A stretch of 5,982 nucleotides of DNA from Chromatiales bacterium (GTDB lineage Bacteria; Pseudomonadota; Gammaproteobacteria; CAMYNG01), in assembly GCA_026990045.1 (NCBI GenBank), contig JALSIK010000036.1:1-5982 (forward strand), given 5' to 3'. Below, one piece after another: positions 1-5,309 of this stretch. The translations under genes were made by a program, and so were the position numbers. The notes beneath the pieces are model-generated. The model saw nothing but the letters and a program-made list of their open reading frames with translations. It was not told the DNA's origin and did no database searches. The first letter of the stretch is position 1. Each line of letters opens with the position of its first letter.

Positions 1-451
1 CACCCGGCACCGGCGCCGGCATCCGGCAGCGGCTGTCCAGCAATGCCAGGGGCCGGTCCGTCGATGCCTCCAGCAGCCACAGCTCGAACTGATCGGCCAG
101 GGGAAAGGGCACGCGGCGGGCGAACCGTTCCAGGGCCGCCACCAACTGGCTGCCGGCCTGCTGAATGGCCGCCAGGTTCATGGTGGACAAGAGGGGTGCG
201 CGGCGCAGCCCATCGCGGGCGCTCCAGCGGCCGTAGCGGATGTCCATCACCTGGCAGTCTTCCGTCTCGCCGCCGTCCGCCGCCTGCAGATCGTGGTCGT
301 CCAGGTACAGCCCCCACTCCACGCCGTCGATGCTCACGGCCTCGCCGTCGGCGGTCGCCACCACCTGCATCACTCCCCGGTACGGGCTCAACATGCGCTG
401 GGCATAACACCGCACCGCTGACGCATCGATTGGTGTGTCGTAAATATCCAT
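1..451 (-). CDS. Hypothetical protein, N-terminal 150 residues (cut by left edge)
   Basis: An open frame runs from an ATG at 451 leftward out of the window with no stop, giving 150 residues that begin MDIYDTPIDASAV. I do not recognise the family. What can be seen: a beta-rich N-terminal half (residues 21-72, including GVMQVVATADG and VEWGLYLDD), a basic stretch (RYGRWSARDGLRR, 72-84), a likely amphipathic helix (93-112), then PFPLADQFELWLLEAS (115-130) and PLALLDSRCR. Three cysteines (15, 66, 142) show no metal-site spacing. There is no signal peptide or membrane segment, so it is probably cytosolic. Codon composition (GC-rich third positions) matches neighbouring genes. It diverges from the tatD-like gene across 65 bp. 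No Shine-Dalgarno precedes the ATG; a -10-like hexamer lies 6 nt upstream instead. It is called a gene from frame length, codon bias and divergent placement. The function is unknown. Confidence 0.75.
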   Translation of the reverse strand, partial: MDIYDTPIDASAVRCYAQRMLSPYRGVMQVVATADGEAVSIDGVEWGLYLDDHDLQAADGGETEDCQVMDIRYGRWSARDGLRRAPLLSTMNLAAIQQAGSQLVAALERFARRVPFPLADQFELWLLEASTDRPLALLDSRCRMPAPVPG

Positions 452-457
452 ATTTAA

Positions 458-463
458 AGCATA
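458..463 (-). promoter_or_regulatory. Putative -10 hexamer, leaderless promoter of the left-edge gene
   Basis: Read on the minus strand, TATGCT (463 to 458) is followed by TTAAAT and then the ATG at 451. The 6-nt gap would put transcription initiation on the A of the start codon. No convincing -35 hexamer is seen 16-18 bp upstream, and no ribosome binding site fits between. The neighbouring A/T run makes chance matches easier here than at the two other sites with the same geometry. Confidence 0.3.
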
Positions 464-504
464 GACGACCGGGCCGCCTGCTTCGCGCGCCGGCGGCCGC
501 CCGG

Positions 505-510
505 TAGAAT
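505..510 (+). promoter_or_regulatory. Putative -10 hexamer, leaderless promoter of the tatD-like gene
   Basis: TAGAAT (5 of 6 matches to TATAAT) lies exactly 6 nt before the ATG at 517, inside otherwise very GC-rich DNA. Initiation about 7 nt downstream would coincide with the start codon. A weak -35 candidate, TTCGCG at 482-487, has a 17-bp spacer. No Shine-Dalgarno exists upstream of the ATG, which supports a leaderless message. Confidence 0.45.
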
Positions 511-516
511 GATTCC

Positions 517-1290
517 ATGGAGCTGTTCGACACCCACTGCCACCTGGACGCACCGGAATTCGACACCGACCGCGCGCAGGTGCTGGCCCGGGCCCGGGCC
601 AACGGCGTGCACCACATGGTGGTGCCGGGCGTGGACGCCGCCGGCTGGGATGGCCTGCTGGCGCTGTGCCGCGCCGAGTCGGGCCTGTACCCGGCCCTGG
701 GCCTGCACCCGGTGTACACCGCCCGCCACCGGGACCGGGACCTGGACGACCTGGCCCGGCGGCTCGAGGCCGGCGGCCTGGTGGCCGTGGGCGAGATCGG
801 GCTGGACTTTCACGTCGAGGATGCCGACGAGGAGCGCCAGCAGGCACTGCTGGAGGCCCAGCTCGCCATGGCCCGCGACGCCGGCCTGCCGGTGATCCTG
901 CACGTGCGCAAGGCCCACGACGCCATGCTCGCCACCCTGCGCCGGCTGCGCGTGCGCGGCGGCCTCGCCCATGCCTTCAACGGCAGCCTGCAACAGGGCC
1001 TGGCCTATCACGACCTGGGTTTCTGCCTCGGCTTCGGTGGCATGCTCACCTACGAGCGTTCCACCCGCCTGCGGCGGCTGGCGCGCGAGCTGCCCCTGGA
1101 GGCCATCGTGCTGGAAACCGACGCGCCGGATCTCACCGTCGCCGCCCACCGCGGGGAACGCAACAGCCCCGAATACCTGCCCTACTGCCTTCATGCCCTG
1201 GCCGAGGTGCGGGAGATGGACCCGGCCGAGGCCGCCCGACGGACCACCGCCAATGCCCGGCGCGTGCTCGGACTCGACGACGCCGGCTGA
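517..1290 (+). CDS. yjjV: TatD-family metal-dependent DNase/hydrolase, YjjV-like
   Basis: A 257-residue TIM-barrel amidohydrolase-superfamily protein of the TatD family, cytosolic, expected to be a divalent-metal-dependent nuclease (3'-5' exonuclease activity is established for E. coli TatD). The metal-site residues are in order: DTHCHLD (His7, His9), GLHP (His64), GEIGLDF (Glu93), ILHVRKAHD (His129), AHAFNGS (His152) and LETDAPDL (Asp202), followed by NSPEYLP. Length is typical. The pattern HAFNGSLQQ plus a glycine-rich segment (GFGGMLTYERS) resembles E. coli YjjV more than TatD or YcfH, judged from remembered family sequences. The ATG at 517 places DTHCH at residue 5, normal for the family; no in-frame alternative is better. 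Its last 38 nt overlap the start of tcdA, so the two are almost certainly co-transcribed and translationally coupled. The exact physiological substrate of YjjV-type members is not settled. Confidence 0.93.
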   Translation: MELFDTHCHLDAPEFDTDRAQVLARARANGVHHMVVPGVDAAGWDGLLALCRAESGLYPALGLHPVYTARHRDRDLDDLARRLEAGGLVAVGEIGLDFHVEDADEERQQALLEAQLAMARDAGLPVILHVRKAHDAMLATLRRLRVRGGLAHAFNGSLQQGLAYHDLGFCLGFGGMLTYERSTRLRRLARELPLEAIVLETDAPDLTVAAHRGERNSPEYLPYCLHALAEVREMDPAEAARRTTANARRVLGLDDAG

Positions 1291-2065
1291 GACGGTCCAG
1301 GAACGCTTCGGCGCCCTGGACCGCCTCTACGGCCGCGGCGCGGTGGCGCGGCTGGCCCGGGCGCACGTGTGCGTGGTGGGCCTGGGGGGCGTGGGATCGT
1401 GGGCGGTGGAGGCCCTGGCCCGCAGCGCAGTGGGCCGCCTCACCCTCATCGACTACGATACCGTCACCGCCTCCAACATGAACCGGCAGCTGCCGGCACT
1501 GACGTCCACCCTGGGCGAGAAAAAGCACGCGGTGCTCGCGCGCCGGGTCGCCGAGATCAATCCCCACTGCGCCTGCGAAACCGTGGACGACTATCTCACC
1601 CTGGACAACGTGCGCGAGCTGATGGATCCCGCGCGCGGCTACGATTACGTCATCGACGCCATGGACAGCATCAAGTTCAAGGCGGGGCTGATCTATTGCT
1701 GCCGGCGCAACCGCATCCGCGTCATCACCACCGGGGCCGCCGGCGGGCTGACGGATCCCACGGCCGTGGCCATCCGCGACCTCACCCGCGTCCGCCACGA
1801 CCCGCTGGCGGCTCGGGTGCGGGCGAAGCTGCGCGACGACTACGGATGGACCCGCAACCCCAGGCGCTACTTCGGGGTGGAGTGCGTGTTCTCCGATCAG
1901 CAGCAGGTCTATCCGCGGGCAGACGGCACGGTGGGTCCCGAGAAACCCGGCATCCGCGGCGTGCACCTGGACTGTCGCCTGGGCTACGGTTCGGCCATGT
2001 TCGTCACGGCCGCCTTCGGACTGGCCGCCGCCGGCCGGGTGGTGAACCGGCTCGCCGCCGGCTGA
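1253..2065 (+). CDS. tcdA: tRNA threonylcarbamoyladenosine dehydratase TcdA (CsdL)
   Basis: An E1-like ATP-dependent enzyme that dehydrates t6A37 of ANN-decoding tRNAs to cyclic t6A. The protein is 270 residues. It carries the adenylation Rossmann motif VVGLGGVGSWAVEALAR (41-57), the acidic turn with NRQ (LIDYDTVTASNMNRQ, 65-79), VIDAMDSIKFKAGLI, the CRRN segment, TTGAAGG, VFSDQQQVYP and a conserved cysteine in LDCRLGYG (Cys241). These match E. coli TcdA/YgdL block by block. The frame is open well upstream, but the ATG at 1253 gives about 15 residues before ERFGALDRLYG, close to E. coli TcdA (about 10). No other ATG, GTG or TTG lies between it and that block. No clear Shine-Dalgarno is present. 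The 38-nt overlap with the tatD-like gene implies reinitiation or coupling. The sulfur-acceptor partner CsdE/CsdA is not in view. Confidence 0.93.
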   Translation: MPGACSDSTTPAETVQERFGALDRLYGRGAVARLARAHVCVVGLGGVGSWAVEALARSAVGRLTLIDYDTVTASNMNRQLPALTSTLGEKKHAVLARRVAEINPHCACETVDDYLTLDNVRELMDPARGYDYVIDAMDSIKFKAGLIYCCRRNRIRVITTGAAGGLTDPTAVAIRDLTRVRHDPLAARVRAKLRDDYGWTRNPRRYFGVECVFSDQQQVYPRADGTVGPEKPGIRGVHLDCRLGYGSAMFVTAAFGLAAAGRVVNRLAAG

Positions 2066-2076
2066 GGCCGCCGGTG

Positions 2077-2175
2077 CTACTTGCCGCGCTTGCGCCTGGA
2101 CGGCTTGGGCCGACTGTTACCGTGGGTGCCGCGCCAGATCTTGCCGCGGCGGGTACGCCGATCTCCGCTTCCCAT
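2077..2175 (-). CDS. 30S ribosomal protein bTHX (Thx), small gene
   Basis: A 32-residue, very basic protein starting MGSGDRRTRRGKIWRGTHG and ending in PSRRKRGK. It matches the bTHX family (the Thermus protein begins GKGDRRTRRGKIWRGTYGK), which sits at the top of the 30S head among rRNA helices and stabilises them. The diagnostic core GDRRTRRGKIWRG is intact; the usual Lys3 is Ser. The tail beyond residue 20 is basic and slightly longer than in Thermus. A strong Shine-Dalgarno, AGGAGG, is 5 nt before the ATG at 2175. The gene begins 13 nt after the stop of the DsrC-like gene, so the two are probably co-transcribed. Its stop is 11 nt from the convergent tcdA stop. Genes of this size are commonly missed in automated annotation. 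The remembered motif match is strong despite the short length. Confidence 0.92.
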   Translation of the reverse strand: MGSGDRRTRRGKIWRGTHGNSRPKPSRRKRGK

Positions 2176-2188
2176 CGCTTCCTCCTGC

Positions 2189-2563
2189 TCAGGCCACGGT
2201 CCCGAACGAGGGATCGGTGGCATCGTGGGGTTCGGGCACCCCGGCGATGTAGCTGCCCTGGTGCACGGGCCCGCCGGGAAACAGCGTATAAAGATACTTG
2301 AGCCCGCCCTGCGCCTTCCACTTCCCGGCCATGACGGGATGCAGCTCACGGGCGTGCTCCACCTGGCCCTGCTCGCGGAAGCGATCGCGCAGGAACTTCA
2401 CCACCTCCCAGTGGGCATCGGTGAGCTCGATGCCCAGCTCGCGCGCGCGGGCGGCCGCGATGTCCCGATCCCAGGGCTCGACCACGCCGGTACCGGGATG
2501 GAGCCCGAGCACCCGTTGCTCGATGAACTCGATGTCGTTCTGTGTCTTGTCGCCAGCCATCAT
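2189..2563 (-). CDS. DsrC/TusE-family protein lacking both redox cysteines (RspA-type)
   Basis: A 124-residue cytosolic protein of the DsrC/TusE/DsrC-like family. Family blocks are ELTDAHWEVVKFLRDRF (46-62), GLKYLYTLFPGGP (87-99) and HQGSYIAGVPEP (101-112). True DsrC carries two C-terminal cysteines (in KQAC and in the last residues, KPTGCV) that accept and pass on sulfane sulfur; TusE keeps the penultimate one for tRNA 2-thiolation. Here the protein has no cysteine at all: Ser104 replaces the upstream one and Ala115 aligns with the last one. The tail is extended about nine residues (DPSFGTVA). It therefore cannot act as a persulfide carrier and fits the cysteine-lacking paralogues described as RspA (regulatory sulfur-related proteins). 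The N-terminus (residues 1-30) does not resemble TusE. Tandem ATGs at 2563 and 2560 follow AGGAGG (2573-2568) with 4- and 7-nt spacings; the second may be the real start. bTHX follows 13 nt downstream. Confidence 0.88.
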   Translation of the reverse strand: MMAGDKTQNDIEFIEQRVLGLHPGTGVVEPWDRDIAAARARELGIELTDAHWEVVKFLRDRFREQGQVEHARELHPVMAGKWKAQGGLKYLYTLFPGGPVHQGSYIAGVPEPHDATDPSFGTVA

Positions 2564-2582
2564 CGTCCCTCCTCAAGTGTGA

Positions 2583-2606
2583 CCTGCGGCGGAGACCGCC
2601 GCCAGG
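2583..2606 (-). other. GC-rich hairpin in the leader of the DsrC-like gene
   Basis: GCGGCGG (2586-2592) pairs with CCGCCGC (2596-2602) around the loop AGA. After one bulged C, a further CCT/AGG pairing extends the stem to about 10 bp. In the minus-strand transcript it lies between the exported-protein gene and the DsrC-like gene, ending 9 nt before that gene's AGGAGG. No U tract follows, so it does not look like an intrinsic terminator. It could be an mRNA-processing or stability element that sets different levels for the two genes. A regulatory role is inference. Confidence 0.4.
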
Positions 2607-2662
2607 CATGACCCTCACCACCTTAAAGTGGGGCGGGCGCGGCGGCCTTGCAAGGGCGGGGT

Positions 2663-3061
2663 TCAGCGTGTGGGCAGCAGCAGCAGGCCCACCTTGACCT
2701 CGGCCCCGAAGGCGGTCATGACGTTGCCCACCTGCACGCGCAGGCGCCGGCGGCCGGCCACGCGCACTTCCAGGTAAAGACCCACCACGGCATCCTGCCG
2801 GGGGTCGTCCATCACGCCGAGATCCAGGGCAAACCGACCCTTGGGGCCGGTCTCCCCCACGTCGAGAATGGCGCCGTCGCGGTCCAGCAGCGTGACCTCG
2901 GCCCCCCGCACCGGCGTGCGGGCGCCGGCCAGGAGCACGCGGCCGGTCAGGGTTTCGGCCAGCGCCGCCGGCGCCGCCGGCAGCGGGCAGGCCAGGAGAA
3001 ACAACGCGATGAGGGCCGATGGCAAACCGGCCAGACGCCATGTGAGACGCGAACCGGACAT
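2663..3061 (-). CDS. Exported carboxypeptidase-regulatory-like (beta-sandwich) domain protein
   Basis: A 132-residue protein with an N-terminal signal sequence: basic start (MSGSRLTWR), hydrophobic core (about 11-34, SALIALFLLACPLP), and a likely signal peptidase I site after Ala35 (ALA|ETL). LLAC at 22-25 could be read as a poor lipobox, so a lipoprotein is a weaker alternative. The mature part begins TLTGRVLLAGARTPVRGAEV, followed by LLDRDGAILDVGETGPKGRFALDL, the pattern of CarboxypepD_reg/transthyretin-like beta-sandwiches. Such domains usually serve in binding or stabilising roles in the periplasm rather than catalysis. The start at 3061 is chosen for AAGGAG 9 nt upstream; another ATG at 3088 would add nine residues (MACDKETTT), giving an unusual acidic n-region. 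It lies 130 nt after marC and 99 nt before the DsrC-like gene on the same strand. The ligand and role are unknown. Confidence 0.72.
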   Translation of the reverse strand: MSGSRLTWRLAGLPSALIALFLLACPLPAAPAALAETLTGRVLLAGARTPVRGAEVTLLDRDGAILDVGETGPKGRFALDLGVMDDPRQDAVVGLYLEVRVAGRRRLRVQVGNVMTAFGAEVKVGLLLLPTR

Positions 3062-3191
3062 GGTGGTGGTCTCCTTGTCACATGCCATGCTCGTCCCCTT
3101 CCATAGCCGCCGCGGCAGGGACGGATTCCTTGTTGTTGTACGAAACCGGGCACCGGGCAGGAAGGAATTGCCGCCCCGGCCCCTGATCTTC

Positions 3192-3851
3192 TCAACCGTA
3201 CGACATCTGCGCGAGGATTTCCATGGCCGCGGTCCGCAACAGGGCCCCGTTGACCCCGTCCAGCACGTACTGCACCGCCAGGGCGGCCAGGACCAGGCCC
3301 AGCAGGCGGTTGATCACGTTGCCCCCGGTCTCCCCCAGCAGCCGGGTGATGTGGCCGGCGCCCAGCAGGGCCAGGGCGGTGAACGCCATCACCACCACGA
3401 CCACGGCGAACAGGGCCAGGTCGGTCGCCAGGTCCACCGGCGGCGCCGACATGAGGATGACCGTGGTCATGGCCCCGGGCCCGGCGATGAGGGGAAAGGC
3501 CAGGGGAAACACCGAGATGTCCGCCTTGTGCGCGGCCTCCTCCCGCTCCTCGTGGGTGGTGGAACGCAGCCCCGACTGGCGGGCGAACACCATGTCGATG
3601 GAGAGCATGAAGAACAGGATCCCGCCGGCGATGCGAAAGGCGTTGAGGCTGATGCCCAGGACCTCCAGCAGCCGTTCCCCCGAGAGGAAAAAGACGACGA
3701 GGATGGCGGTGGCCAGGCTCACCCCGCGCAGCGCCATGCGCCGGCGCTGGACCGGGGCCATGCCCCGGGTCAGGGTGGCGAAGATGGCCGCCACCCCCAC
3801 CGGGTCGGTCACCACGAACAGGGTGACGAAGGCGTTGATGAGGCTCTCCAT
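3192..3851 (-). CDS. MarC-family (UPF0056) integral membrane protein
   Basis: A 219-residue inner-membrane protein with six predicted helices (about 4-26, 44-64, 67-89, 112-134, 144-166, 179-200) and a charged cytoplasmic loop (STTHEEREEAAHKAD, 97-111), as in the MarC/YhgN/YchE family. Family signatures are TDPVGVAAIFATLT (15-28), RIAGGILFFMLSIDM (73-87) and AFPLIAGPGAMTTVI (118-132). The length is typical. Function in the family is poorly defined: multiple-antibiotic resistance was proposed for MarC and later withdrawn, and an amino-acid transport role has been suggested for a homologue. The frame is open 32 codons further upstream, but the ATG at 3851 begins at the usual MESLINAF and is preceded at 6 nt by TACACT, so it is preferred. 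There is no Shine-Dalgarno. It diverges from the methyltransferase across 94 bp. Confidence 0.9.
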   Translation of the reverse strand: MESLINAFVTLFVVTDPVGVAAIFATLTRGMAPVQRRRMALRGVSLATAILVVFFLSGERLLEVLGISLNAFRIAGGILFFMLSIDMVFARQSGLRSTTHEEREEAAHKADISVFPLAFPLIAGPGAMTTVILMSAPPVDLATDLALFAVVVVVMAFTALALLGAGHITRLLGETGGNVINRLLGLVLAALAVQYVLDGVNGALLRTAAMEILAQMSYG

Positions 3852-3857
3852 GGCGGC

Positions 3858-3863
3858 AGTGTA
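3858..3863 (-). promoter_or_regulatory. Putative -10 hexamer, leaderless promoter of the marC-family gene
   Basis: Read on the minus strand, TACACT (4 of 6 to TATAAT, keeping the key T1, A2 and T6) is followed by GCCGCC and then the ATG at 3851. The 6-nt spacing places initiation at the start codon. The sequence just upstream of the ATG has no purine-rich Shine-Dalgarno. A -35 is not convincing (TTCCGC with 16 bp spacing at best). Confidence 0.4.
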
Positions 3864-3888
3864 GCGGATCGGCGGCGGCGCGGAAGCC

Positions 3889-3940
3889 TTACCTCCCCGC
3901 GGCGGGACGGGGCATAATGCCGCCCGGGAAAAACGGGAGA
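3889..3940 (+). promoter_or_regulatory. Promoter and Shine-Dalgarno of the methyltransferase gene
   Basis: CATAAT at 3913-3918 (5 of 6 to TATAAT) stands out in GC-rich DNA. TTACCT at 3889-3894 is a weak -35 with an 18-bp spacer. Predicted initiation near 3925 gives a leader of about 20 nt carrying GGGAGA at 3935-3940, 5 nt before the ATG at 3946. This promoter is leadered, unlike the divergent marC one 50 bp away. Confidence 0.45.
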
Positions 3941-3945
3941 CAGGC

Positions 3946-4545
3946 ATGCAAGAGTTCTGGGAGGCGCGCTACGCCGAGGACGGCTACGCCTACGGCACCG
4001 AGCCCAACGAGTTCCTGGTCTCGCAGGCCCACCGCCTGCGCCCCGGCATGCGGGCCCTGGCCGTGGGCGACGGCGAAGGGCGCAACGGGGTCTGGCTGGC
4101 GCGGCAGGGCCTCGAGGTCCTGTCCGTGGACTACTCCGCCGAGGGCCTGGCCAAGGCCCGGCGCCTGGCCGCCCGGCACGGCGTGACCCTGCGCACCGAG
4201 CAGGCGGATCTCACCACCTGGCCATGGCCGCGGGCGGCCTTCGACCTGGTGGCCTGCATCTTCGTCCACTTCCCGCCGGCGGAGCGCCCGCGCATGCACC
4301 ACGCCATGCTCCAGGCCCTGGTTCCCGGCGGCCTCGTCATCCTCACCGCCTACCACAAGGAGCAGCTCGCCCACGGCACCGGCGGGCCGCCGGTGGAGGA
4401 GATGCTCTACACCGAGGACATGCTGCGGGAGGACTTCGCCGGGGCCGAGCTGCTGCACCTGGAGCATGCCACGGTGGAACTCCACGAAGGGAAATATCAT
4501 GACGGCATTTCCAGCGTGCTGCGCCTGGTGGCGCGGCGGCCCTGA
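3946..4545 (+). CDS. Class I SAM-dependent methyltransferase
   Basis: A 199-residue single-domain Rossmann methyltransferase, cytosolic, no membrane segment. Motif I is MRALAVGDGEGRNGVWLA (35-52), in which GDGEGRN replaces the common GxGxG and is typical of the TehB-like/small-molecule branch. Motif II ends in the acidic ribose-binding Asp62 (VLSVDYS). The motif around AFDLVACIFVHFPP and the post-motif LVPGGLVILTAYHKEQL are intact. The N-terminus FWEARYAEDGYAYGTEPNEFL (4-24) is characteristic of a conserved proteobacterial group usually annotated only as SAM-dependent methyltransferase. The substrate cannot be read from sequence; a small acceptor, possibly a chalcogen or thiol compound by analogy with TehB, is speculation. 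The start is fixed by GGGAGA 5 nt upstream. It converges on the dehydrogenase gene with 7 nt between stops. Confidence 0.9.
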   Translation: MQEFWEARYAEDGYAYGTEPNEFLVSQAHRLRPGMRALAVGDGEGRNGVWLARQGLEVLSVDYSAEGLAKARRLAARHGVTLRTEQADLTTWPWPRAAFDLVACIFVHFPPAERPRMHHAMLQALVPGGLVILTAYHKEQLAHGTGGPPVEEMLYTEDMLREDFAGAELLHLEHATVELHEGKYHDGISSVLRLVARRP

Positions 4546-4552
4546 GCCCCGG

Positions 4553-5251
4553 CTACCACGGCATGGGCGTGCCGTCGTAGCGCAGAAACCGCCCGGACTG
4601 GTCCTGAGTGAAGCCTTCCACCAGCCGGCGCATGCCCGCGACGCTCTCGGTCACGGTGAGCGGGGCCTGGGCCCCGCCCATGCGGGTTCGCACCCAGCCC
4701 GGGTGCAAGAGCAGCACCCCCACCCCGCGCGGAGCCAGCTCCAGGGCCAGGCCCTTCATGGCCGCGTTGAGCGCCGCCTTGCTGGAACGGTAGGCATAGT
4801 CGTGCGGCCGGGTGATGTCGGCGATGGACCCCATGTGAGAAGAGATGGCCACGATGAGCCGCCGTTGCGAGCGGGCCACCATGGGCAACAGCGCCTCGCT
4901 CACGCGCATGGGCCCCAGGGTGTTGACGGCCAGGGTCCTTTCCCAGGCCGCATAGTCGATACCGCCCACGGCATCCCGGCCCCAGCGCTCCAGGTAAACG
5001 CCGGCGTTGTTCACCAGCACGTCGATGGCCTCGTCCGCCAGCGCCGCGGCCACCGCGGCGATCTGTTCCGGTTCGGTGACATCGAGGCGGTGCACGGCAA
5101 GCGCAGGATACAGGCGCCGGAACCCGGCCAGGGTCTCCGCCGTTTCCGGGTGACGACAACTGGCGTGCACGCGCCAACCGGCCTCGGCGTATTGCCGGGC
5201 CCATTCCAGGCCGAGCCCCCGGTTGGCGCCGGTGATGAAAACCGTGAACAT
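4553..5251 (-). CDS. Short-chain dehydrogenase/reductase (C-factor-like SDR)
   Basis: A 232-residue classical-type SDR, presumably an NAD(P)H-dependent oxidoreductase in the cytosol. The cofactor motif TGANRGLG is at 7-14, LDVT at 56-59 (Asp57, adenine contact), NNAG at 81-84, the structural Asn110, catalytic Ser138 (ISSHMGS), and YxxxK with Tyr154 and Lys158 (YAYRSSKAALN), followed by HPGWVRTRMGG. All four catalytic residues (N-S-Y-K) are present. The short length and the HPGWV[RK]T.MGG segment are typical of the CsgA/C-factor-like group. Substrate is not predictable. The ATG at 5251 follows GGAGGGAG with a 7-nt gap. It diverges from the Nudix gene with only 32 bp between start codons, so its promoter must overlap the Nudix 5' end. 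Confidence 0.92.
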   Translation of the reverse strand: MFTVFITGANRGLGLEWARQYAEAGWRVHASCRHPETAETLAGFRRLYPALAVHRLDVTEPEQIAAVAAALADEAIDVLVNNAGVYLERWGRDAVGGIDYAAWERTLAVNTLGPMRVSEALLPMVARSQRRLIVAISSHMGSIADITRPHDYAYRSSKAALNAAMKGLALELAPRGVGVLLLHPGWVRTRMGGAQAPLTVTESVAGMRRLVEGFTQDQSGRFLRYDGTPMPW

Positions 5252-5280
5252 GGATCAGCTCCCTCCGTCGCAGCCGGCCC

Positions 5281-5309
5281 ATCATGGCGCGAAGGCGGGC
5301 CCCGGTGAA
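5281..5309 (-). promoter_or_regulatory. Candidate promoter of the SDR gene, overlapping the Nudix start
   Basis: On the minus strand TTCACC (5309-5304, 4 of 6 to TTGACA) and CATGAT (5286-5281, 4 of 6 to TATAAT) are separated by exactly 17 bp. Initiation would fall near 5274, leaving a leader of about 23 nt that includes GGAGGGAG. The -10 hexamer physically covers the ATG of the divergent Nudix gene. It is a moderate match only. Confidence 0.3.

Noticed and set aside
454..1194. Long minus-strand open frame antisense to the tatD-like gene
   Set aside because: Its product is rich in G, Q, H, A and V without motifs, as expected of the complement of a GC-rich gene; the plus-strand frame has all TatD metal residues.
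1133..1966. 277-codon minus-strand open frame antisense to tcdA
   Set aside because: Shadow of the tcdA codon bias; no recognisable domain and no ribosome binding site.
2058..2074. CCGGC/GCCGG stem around the tcdA stop as a bidirectional terminator
   Set aside because: Only 5 bp with a 7-nt loop and no U tract on either strand; such stems are frequent by chance at this GC content.
2607..2655. Promoter for the DsrC-like gene (TTGCAA with TTTAAG on the minus strand)
   Set aside because: The spacer is 20 bp and the -10 match is poor; TTGCAA lies in a CCTTGCAAGG palindrome that may be chance. Not supported enough to list.
2987..2998. Lipobox (LLAC) in the exported protein
   Set aside because: Leu at -2 fits lipoboxes poorly, and a clean signal peptidase I site (ALA) follows ten residues later.
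3145..3158. 7-bp tandem duplication ACCGGGC ACCGGGC between marC and the exported-protein gene
   Set aside because: Two short GC-rich copies are expected by chance here and show no link to any feature.
2841..3917. 358-codon plus-strand open frame across the marC and exported-protein genes
   Set aside because: Low-complexity H/G/D/Q/R-rich product running antisense to two well-supported genes, with no motif.
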